Positions 47,712-53,688 of a stretch of 53,688 nt of DNA are shown piece after piece. The DNA is from Polycladidibacter stylochi (GTDB lineage: Bacteria; Pseudomonadota; Alphaproteobacteria; Rhizobiales; Stappiaceae), in the NCBI RefSeq assembly GCF_001562055.1, contig NZ_LLWE01000009.1, forward strand, positions 1-53,688. Direction: 5' to 3'. A program made the translations under genes and the position numbers. Position 1 is the stretch's first letter. Each line of letters opens with the position of its first letter. Under the pieces are notes generated by a model, which did not search any database, was not told where the DNA came from, and saw nothing but the letters and a program-made list of their open reading frames with translations.

Positions 47712-49213
47712 AACGCTTGAAAGGCTGGTTTTCGGGAATGGCCGGACAGCTGATTTCCCTATTGGTTATCACGCTTTTTATCTCAATGCTGGTTAGCATT
47801 CATCTGCTGAGCGGTGAACGACGAAGTGCGCTTATTGGCCAAGCAAGGGATAATGCCATATGGCGTACTGCTTCGGTTATTCGCCTACTTGAGAGTGTTC
47901 CCAAAGACTATCAGCAGCCTATTCTTGATACAATTTCAAATAGTAGCAGTAGTTTTTCCATTGATCGTCATGCAACTATTTCCAAGTCGGAAGACAGTGA
48001 TATCGAGCGATCCATCTCGCGTTACTTACGTAAAGCGCTGGATGAGCGGCGTATTGTGCATGCTAGAATTTCAACATTGAACGACAAAGATTGGAAACAC
48101 TTTTCCTCCCGCCGGGATGAAGATGATGACCATTTGAGTAAAGAAGAGAGGCGGGAGAAACGGCGCCATAATGAACGGCTGGAGCGTGATGGCAAGCGAA
48201 ACGAATTCTCGCATCATGCTTCGAAAATACAGAGGGCACGTGAAAAACTACACTCAATACAACGAAATGGCGGCTGTCTGGATGCCAGTATACAACTGAA
48301 AGACGGCAACTGGCTGAATGTTCAAAGCAGCTTTATTCCTCCCGCGTTGCCCTTTCAGACGGTTCTATTACCCCTTGTTGTTCTAGGGGGCTTGTTGATT
48401 GTTGTCGTGAGCCTTTTTGTGATGTGGGTTACAAAACCGCTACAGGTGTTGGCTCAACGCGCCGAAGAGCTTGGACGCGGTGAAAACAGCGAACCGATAC
48501 CATTACGTGGCCCCAAAGAACTTCGCTTTGCGACAAATGCGTTCAACCAGATGCAAGAGCGTTTGACGCGGTTTATCAATGATCGAACTAAATTGCTGGC
48601 TGCCATTAGTCATGATTTACGTACACCTATCACTTCACTGCGTATACGTGCTGAATTTGTCGAGGATGCAGAAGATCGAGCGAAAATGATTGCAACTCTT
48701 GACGAAATGCAGAGCATGGTTGAGGCAACCTTACGCTTTGCCAGAGATGAATCCCAATCTGAAGCGCTGAGAAAAGTCAGCTTAAGTGATCTCATTTCAA
48801 GTATATGCTACGACTATCTGGAAATGGGGGCGCGTGTTGAAGAAAATGTTGATAGCGGCGTTGTTTGTGCACTACGCCCCAATGCTTTCAAACGTGCCCT
48901 TCGTAACTTGATTGATAATTCGCTTCGTTATGGTTCTCGAGCTGCCGTTCACTTAGAAAGAGTTGGTAGTAACGCCGTTATTCGCGTGTGTGATGACGGG
49001 CCGGGAATTCCAGAAAATAGGTTGTGCGACGTTTTTGAGCCGTTCGTTCGGTTGGAAGAATCGCGAAACGAAGAAACGGGTGGTATTGGCCTTGGCCTTT
49101 CTATTTGCCGCTCAATTGTACACGCCCATGGTGGCACCATTGAGCTTAAAAATGCAGATGATAACGATGGCGACATGACAGGGCTGATTGTTAAAATAAC
49201 TCTACCAATGTAA
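47708..49213 (+). CDS. sensor histidine kinase, EnvZ-like
   Basis: 501 aa. TM1 about 12-32, periplasmic domain 33-215, TM2 about 217-240, HAMP 241-290, HisKA with H-box AAISHDLRTPITSLR (His near 302), and HATPase with N-box (RNLIDNSLRYGS), G1 (CDDGPGIPE) and G2 (GIGLGLSICRSI). The periplasmic part includes a very charged stretch at about 135-180 (DEDDDHLSKEERREKRRHNE) that could bind divalent cations, in keeping with the EF-hand neighbour. Signal not proven. Confidence 0.93.
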   Translation: MKRLKGWFSGMAGQLISLLVITLFISMLVSIHLLSGERRSALIGQARDNAIWRTASVIRLLESVPKDYQQPILDTISNSSSSFSIDRHATISKSEDSDIERSISRYLRKALDERRIVHARISTLNDKDWKHFSSRRDEDDDHLSKEERREKRRHNERLERDGKRNEFSHHASKIQRAREKLHSIQRNGGCLDASIQLKDGNWLNVQSSFIPPALPFQTVLLPLVVLGGLLIVVVSLFVMWVTKPLQVLAQRAEELGRGENSEPIPLRGPKELRFATNAFNQMQERLTRFINDRTKLLAAISHDLRTPITSLRIRAEFVEDAEDRAKMIATLDEMQSMVEATLRFARDESQSEALRKVSLSDLISSICYDYLEMGARVEENVDSGVVCALRPNAFKRALRNLIDNSLRYGSRAAVHLERVGSNAVIRVCDDGPGIPENRLCDVFEPFVRLEESRNEETGGIGLGLSICRSIVHAHGGTIELKNADDNDGDMTGLIVKITLPM

Positions 49214-49272
49214 TGAGCTGTAAAACCCTGCCCTAACTATGTTGGTATTACATAGATCACAGCGTTATAAAC

Positions 49273-49310
49273 GGAGCGTCGGCTCCTGTGTCTACTCATG
49301 ATACAGGAGG
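49273..49310 (+). promoter_or_regulatory. 5' leader with alternative hairpins masking the ribosome-binding site
   Basis: CTCCTGT at 49283-49289 is perfectly complementary to ACAGGAG at 49303-49309, which contains the Shine-Dalgarno sequence of the next gene. The same CTCC can instead pair with an upstream GGAGC at 49273-49277. Two exclusive structures, one hiding and one freeing the ribosome-binding site, are thus possible. No known riboswitch class recognised. Confidence 0.4.
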
Positions 49311-49315
49311 CCAGA

Positions 49316-50032
49316 ATGAGCCTTTTACAAACACACATCAATGCTTCGCAAATTGAAGGTAACGTTTATGGTTTGGACACGGCGCAAAACACGAGCGCCT
49401 ATGCATTAGCCATTGCTCAAGCAGGTTTTCGCTCGGTTGGGCGTTATTACTCAAAAAGCAGTTGGAAGGTACTGACACGCCAAGAGGCGTTGGACCTTAG
49501 CACTGCCGGTCTTAAGATTTTTGTCGTCTACCAAGATAGCAACAACAGCCCTTCAAGCTTTAGCTATGAAGCGGGTCAGTCAGCAGCAACGACAGCACTC
49601 ACCTTGGCACATGGGGTTGGCCAACCGCAGGGATCCGCTATCTATTTTGCCGTTGATTACGATGCCAGCCAATCCGACTATGATAACTATATCAAGCCCT
49701 ACCTTGAAGGTGTGAATGCGACCTTTGAAACGGGGGGTAATCCTTATTCTACTGGTATTTACGGGAGCGGTCTGATTTGCAACAACGCTCTGAATGACGA
49801 ATTGGTCCAATTCAGCTGGCTATCCCAATCCACCAAATTTCAAGGATACGATGCTTTTTATAACAGTCTGAAATGGAATCTAGCCCAACAATCAGCCAAA
49901 AATCTCAATGGGTTGGAGTATGATCCGGATTTGATCAATACTCGGAATGGGTATTACGGTGCGTTTAGTGTGGCCACAACTGACAGGGACTTATTGCGAC
50001 TTGATGTGGCACAGCTCTCCGAGATTTTTTAG
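49316..50032 (+). CDS. DUF1906 glycoside-hydrolase-like protein
   Basis: 238 aa from the ATG at 49316 (AGGAGG 5-6 bp upstream; the frame opens at 49298). DUF1906/Rv2525c-like TIM-barrel: YGLDTAQNTSAYALAIAQAGFRSVGRYY, the YFAVDYDASQSDYDNY strand with acidic residues, and GIYGSGLICN. Members are thought to act on bacterial cell-wall or other glycans; no activity is established. No signal peptide is visible, unlike the mycobacterial member. Convergent with glcB. Confidence 0.88.
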   Translation: MSLLQTHINASQIEGNVYGLDTAQNTSAYALAIAQAGFRSVGRYYSKSSWKVLTRQEALDLSTAGLKIFVVYQDSNNSPSSFSYEAGQSAATTALTLAHGVGQPQGSAIYFAVDYDASQSDYDNYIKPYLEGVNATFETGGNPYSTGIYGSGLICNNALNDELVQFSWLSQSTKFQGYDAFYNSLKWNLAQQSAKNLNGLEYDPDLINTRNGYYGAFSVATTDRDLLRLDVAQLSEIF

Positions 50033-50044
50033 CATCTAAAGACC

Positions 50045-50087
50045 CGCCAGCTTTTTTGGAGTTGGCGGACCCTGTAAAAAAGCTGGC
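50045..50087. terminator. nested inverted repeats between convergent DUF1906 gene and glcB
   Basis: GCCAGCTTTTTT at 50046-50057 is perfectly complementary to AAAAAAGCTGGC at 50076-50087. An overlapping shorter hairpin CCGCCAGCT/AGTTGGCGG (50045-50053 with 50061-50069) competes with it. Placed 12 bp after one stop and 2 bp after the other: a probable bidirectional terminator. Confidence 0.7.
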
Positions 50088-50089
50088 AA

Positions 50090-52270
50090 TTATGTGACGC
50101 TTTGCAGCTGCTGTTTGCGTTGCCTGCGGCCAGCAAACAACTCACTTTCGGTATAGTCATTGGCCGATTGAGCCCCATTCAGCACCAATTTTAATGCTGT
50201 TTGATAGGCAACATTTGATTGCGGATTTGAAGCGATCGGACTGTAATTGACTTCATCGATGTTTTGTTGATCGACCAAATGTGCTGCTTGCAAAAAAGCT
50301 GCTTCTATTTGATCTTGCGTACAAAGGCCGTGCAACAACCAATTTGCTAGGCTTTGTGCTGAAATACGCAGTGTTGCCCTATCCTCCATCAATCCGGTTC
50401 CATCCAGATCAGGAATTTTCGAGCACCCAATACCTTGATCCACCCAGCGTACAACATAGCCCAATATACTTTGCGCATTGCGGAACAACTCTGTTTCAAT
50501 CTCCTCGGGAGTGGGACGATCACTGATGACCGGTAATGTTATAAGGTCATACTGCGTTGATTTACCTTGATCTTTTTCCAGGCTTTCCTGAATTGCTTTG
50601 GTGTTATGTTCCAAATAGTGCAGCGCGTGTAATGTAGCAGCTGTTGGGGAAGGTACCCAAGCGGTGCTTGCCCCCGCAAGTACCTGTGCTTGCTTTTCTT
50701 GCAACATTGCCTTCATACTATCGGGTTTAGGCCACATCCCTTTACCGATTTGCGCCACACCGGAAAAACCTGTTTCGAGGCCAACTCTTACATTGTTTTC
50801 CTCATAGGCTTGATACCACTTTTCATGGCGCATCTTATCCTTTGCCACTAAGGGGCCGAATTGCATTGCGCTGTGTATTTCATCGCCAGTGCGGTCAAGA
50901 AAACCGGTATTGATAAAACAGATTCTGTCCTTGGCTGCGCGGATACACTCTTTCAGGTTGAGTGAAGTACGCCGCTCCTCGTCCATCAGGCCAAGTTTTA
51001 TGGTGCCGGTTGCCAAAGACAACATTTTTTCAACACGATCAAAAAGCGTGTCAACAAATACCACTTCATCCGCGCCGTGTAATTTAGGCTTAACGATGTA
51101 AATGGATTGTCCTTGCGAGTTGGACTTTTGAGTTTTTCCAAGACCGTCAGAATGTTGGTTCTGTAATGCTATCAAGCTGGTTATTACAGCATCCAGAATA
51201 CCTTCATAGTATTCTTCACCATTCTCGTCACGAACCAATGGTGTTGTTGATGTAATACCCATATTACGGACAAGTAACAAAGAACGGCCTGAAATAACAA
51301 GCGGCTCACCTTGCGCGTCGATATAGTGGCGATCTTGCGCTAAGCTACGTTTTATCGTTTTACCTGTTTTTTCGAACTCAGCTTGTAGTGTGCCGTCCAT
51401 CACCCCTAGCCAATTGGCGTAGGCTTGTAATTTTTCATTTGCATCTACAACTGCTACCGAATCTTCGAAATCAACTATCGTGGTTAGCGCCGATTCAATT
51501 TGAATATCAGCTATACCAGCAAGATCGATTCTGCCAATTGTATGCTTGCGATCTATAACCAGTTCGATGTGCAAACCATTTTTTTCGAGCAGAATACGAT
51601 CAGGGTTTTCAGTATTACCGAAATAGCCGACAAACTGTAGGGTATTCTCTAGGCCTGCCATTTGCTCATCGCCTTGCATTAAGGCAAGGGAGGCCCCAAA
51701 CACGCTTAGTTCGGTAACGTCGTGCCAGCTACCATTATCGAGCGGTATGTGTGTATCTAGTAAATTGCGGCAATAGGTAATAACCGCCTTGCCGCGCTCG
51801 CTATCATAGTCCCCTTTTGGTGGCAGGCTGCCTAATGCATCGCTTCCGTAAAGAGCATCATATAGCGAACCCCAGCGGGCATTGGCAGCGTTCAGTAAAT
51901 ACCTTGCGTTGGTTACAGGTACAACGAGTTGGGGCGCAGCGGAACGCGCAATCTCGGGGTCAACATTGGCCGGATCAATAGTAAAATCACCGCCATTCGG
52001 TGATAAATAGCCAATTTCATTTAAAAACTCTGCTTGATCTTGCGGTGTTGGGCTAGTGTTTTGTTGATAGAAAGCGTCTAGTTGACCTTGAAGCTCGCTT
52101 CTTTTTTCCAGCAGTTGTCGGTTTATTGGTGAGAGATCCCGATGGATTTCATTAAGCGATTGCCAAAAGAAATCACTCTTTATTTGCGCATTTTTTAAAA
52201 GCCTACTTTCGACAAAGTCATGAAAGTTTGCATCAATTTGCATACCGGCAACCGTAACACTGGTTTTCAT
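50090..52270 (-). CDS. glcB: malate synthase G
   Basis: 726 aa, the normal length for isoform G. Condenses glyoxylate with acetyl-CoA to malate. Catalytic blocks: LLLVRNMGITSTTP (Arg), GLETGFSGVAQIGKGMWPKPD, AGASTAWVPSPTAATLHALHY, and LMEDRATLRISAQSLANWL with the catalytic-base Asp. GGAGC lies 6 bp before the ATG. Monocistronic; no isocitrate lyase or glycolate oxidase gene is seen in the window. Confidence 0.97.
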   Translation of the reverse strand: MKTSVTVAGMQIDANFHDFVESRLLKNAQIKSDFFWQSLNEIHRDLSPINRQLLEKRSELQGQLDAFYQQNTSPTPQDQAEFLNEIGYLSPNGGDFTIDPANVDPEIARSAAPQLVVPVTNARYLLNAANARWGSLYDALYGSDALGSLPPKGDYDSERGKAVITYCRNLLDTHIPLDNGSWHDVTELSVFGASLALMQGDEQMAGLENTLQFVGYFGNTENPDRILLEKNGLHIELVIDRKHTIGRIDLAGIADIQIESALTTIVDFEDSVAVVDANEKLQAYANWLGVMDGTLQAEFEKTGKTIKRSLAQDRHYIDAQGEPLVISGRSLLLVRNMGITSTTPLVRDENGEEYYEGILDAVITSLIALQNQHSDGLGKTQKSNSQGQSIYIVKPKLHGADEVVFVDTLFDRVEKMLSLATGTIKLGLMDEERRTSLNLKECIRAAKDRICFINTGFLDRTGDEIHSAMQFGPLVAKDKMRHEKWYQAYEENNVRVGLETGFSGVAQIGKGMWPKPDSMKAMLQEKQAQVLAGASTAWVPSPTAATLHALHYLEHNTKAIQESLEKDQGKSTQYDLITLPVISDRPTPEEIETELFRNAQSILGYVVRWVDQGIGCSKIPDLDGTGLMEDRATLRISAQSLANWLLHGLCTQDQIEAAFLQAAHLVDQQNIDEVNYSPIASNPQSNVAYQTALKLVLNGAQSANDYTESELFAGRRQRKQQLQSVT

Positions 52271-52551
52271 TGAAGCTCCAAATTAGTATTTTGCGAAAAG
52301 TGCCCTGCCTTGTTTGGGTAATCCTTGATTATATGATTTTAAAAAGCAAGTATAACAAAAAGATAATTAGCTCATGGGGTTTTGGCCAAATCATACATTA
52401 CCATTATCTGTACTAATGAAATTTTGGCTGTCGTTTTCGTGCTGTTTTAAAAAATTCATTGACAAACTAAGGGGCTTTCGACACTTCTCACAATAAGCCT
52501 CAATAACGTGTGGCTCAAATTCATTTGTTTTAATAATAGCATGGACCTTTT

Positions 52552-53469
52552 ATGAGCAGACCATCCGGTTTTTATAGCCGCCCCATTCTTCTTTTAAGTC
52601 TGACCACGCTATTTTGGAGTGGCAACACTATTGCAGGCAAAATTGCTGTTGGTGACGTTTCGCCTATGGCAATTGTCTTTATTAGATGGTCACTCGTTTG
52701 CGCCCTTATGTGGACAATTAACGGCCGCGCTGTCGTTAAACACTGGGCTGATATGCGCCCCCAACTCTCGATGATTGTTGTTATGGCGGCATTCGGGTTT
52801 ACAGGATTTAACGCGCTTTTATATTTTGCTGCCCATCAAACCACCGCAGTCAACATTGGGATTTTACAAGGTTCAATACCAATGATGGTGCTAATTGGTG
52901 CACTTATGGTTTTTAAAACACCGGTAAGCCTGCAACAATTTGTGGGGGTTTTGCTTACGATTACCGGCGTTTTGGCAGTTGCAAGTAACGGTGATCTGGC
53001 CACAATTGCCAATTTGGAATTTAATGCAGGGGATGGCTTTATGCTGTTGGCCTGCGTTTTTTATAGTGGTTACACACTTGCCCTTAGGGAGCGGCCGAAA
53101 GTCCCCGGTCTTGTTTTCTTTACTGTGACATCCACTATTGCTGCATTGGTTTCAATACCGTTTTTAATATGGGAAAGTGCTGCTGGCGCTTTGCAGTGGC
53201 CCAATGTGGTTGGGTGGCTCATATGCATATATATTGCTTTATTCCCCTCATTTTTATCTCAGGTATTCTTTATGCGTGGCGTTGAGCTTATTGGACCAGG
53301 GCGTGCTGGTGTTTTTGTTAACCTCATTCCCATTTTCAGTGCCTTACTTGCGGTTGTTTTATTGGGCGAGAATTTTGAGTTATACCATGGGTTTGCTTTG
53401 GCATTGGTATTAGGGGGCATATGGGTATCTGAAAGAGCTAGCGCACCCAAAAAGCAGCGTCGTTTATAG
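52552..53469 (+). CDS. EamA/DMT family transporter
   Basis: 305 aa, ten transmembrane segments in two EamA repeats (about 15-140 and 155-295). Repeat starts such as TLFWSGNTIAGKIAVGDVSPMAIVFIRW and LPIFSALLAVVLLGENFELY-like segments (here IPIFSALLAVVLLGE) are characteristic. Inner-membrane exporter or importer of unknown metabolite. The second such gene in the window, not closely similar to that at 21138. Monocistronic. Confidence 0.88.
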   Translation: MSRPSGFYSRPILLLSLTTLFWSGNTIAGKIAVGDVSPMAIVFIRWSLVCALMWTINGRAVVKHWADMRPQLSMIVVMAAFGFTGFNALLYFAAHQTTAVNIGILQGSIPMMVLIGALMVFKTPVSLQQFVGVLLTITGVLAVASNGDLATIANLEFNAGDGFMLLACVFYSGYTLALRERPKVPGLVFFTVTSTIAALVSIPFLIWESAAGALQWPNVVGWLICIYIALFPSFLSQVFFMRGVELIGPGRAGVFVNLIPIFSALLAVVLLGENFELYHGFALALVLGGIWVSERASAPKKQRRL

Positions 53470-53688
53470 TCAGGTTACTTTAAACAATTAAACTGTTTCT
53501 CGTTTACGTTCTTAAAGCGATTGCCAAGACTTGGTAGCAAGAGTAGTAAAAGATGCGCCCTTAGTTTATGTTAGCCTCATTTGCATTCTCGCCTTATGTG
53601 ATGTGCTCCCCAATTTTCCCCCGGTCGGGAGGTAGAGATTTCTGGACCAAATCAGGAACACGGGCTGGATGCGTATTCCGATTTCATC
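53470..53688. other. window-edge region without a complete gene
   Basis: About 220 bp. The last 110 bp are noticeably more GC-rich than the stretch before. On the minus strand a frame is open from the window end to a stop at about 53570; it may be the tail of a gene or part of a mobile element continuing outside. Nothing more can be said. Confidence 0.3.

Noticed and set aside
1-53688. CRISPR arrays, rRNA, tRNA, prophage or known defence operons
   Set aside because: No regularly spaced direct repeats, no cas-like proteins, no phage structural genes and no complete tRNA or rRNA pattern were seen by reading; a covariance-model scan would settle tRNAs and small RNAs.

Overview
The window looks like chromosomal DNA from an alphaproteobacterium of the Hyphomicrobiales (Rhizobiales) type, probably marine or salt-adapted and of moderate G+C (mid-40s % by eye). 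The pointers are a MucR/Ros-family regulator, DUF5330 and DUF6456 proteins, a stand-alone DnaA-domain-IV-like protein, a Rhizobium etli-type asparaginase, a seven-gene Mrp Na+/H+ antiporter operon, and one copy of a palindromic intergenic repeat common in this order. I saw no rRNA, tRNA, CRISPR array or prophage.

Layout. 0.2-6.5 kb: cell-envelope and regulatory block (peptidoglycan-binding protein, membrane PAS histidine kinase, DUF5330, SufE, DUF6456 coupled to a DnaA-IV-like HTH protein, MucR). 7.2-13.2 kb: leftward mrpABCDEFG operon with overlapping genes and a clear terminator. 13.4-25.1 kb: housekeeping and stress genes (MsrB, oligopeptidase B, two small cysteine-containing paralogues plus a lipoprotein, Fe superoxide dismutase, branched-chain aminotransferase, haloacid dehalogenase, EamA transporter, LOG-family protein, M20 dipeptidase, small helical protein). 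25.4-39.6 kb: a LuxR-type regulator divergent from methylmalonyl-CoA mutase mutA-mutB, then a 7.8-kb mostly accessory segment (an intact ISAs1-family insertion sequence with 18-bp inverted repeats and a perfect 10-bp target duplication, an unrecognised gene pair, a lipoprotein subtilase autotransporter, a TetR regulator, a YbjQ protein, a lipoprotein), then meaB, the mutase chaperone GTPase. 39.5-53.5 kb: asparaginase and aminotransferase, SulP anion transporter next to a class III (IIIb-like) nucleotide cyclase, a secreted EF-hand protein divergent from a two-component system, a DUF1906 protein, malate synthase G and a second EamA transporter.

How they fit together. MutAB with MeaB carry methylmalonyl-CoA to succinyl-CoA, and malate synthase G consumes glyoxylate. 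Mrp and the SulP carrier handle ions. SodB and MsrB answer oxidative damage. The EF-hand protein and its divergent two-component system look like a divalent-cation sensing unit, and the SulP/cyclase neighbourhood suggests anion (possibly bicarbonate) uptake linked to cyclic-nucleotide signalling; both are inferences.

The least explained items are the gene pair at 32.3-33.4 kb, the twin cysteine proteins at 16.4-17.3 kb, the DnaA-IV-like/DUF6456 pair, and a leader before the DUF1906 gene that could hide its ribosome-binding site. No clearly new multi-gene system can be proved from sequence alone. Residue positions are hand-counted and some are approximate.
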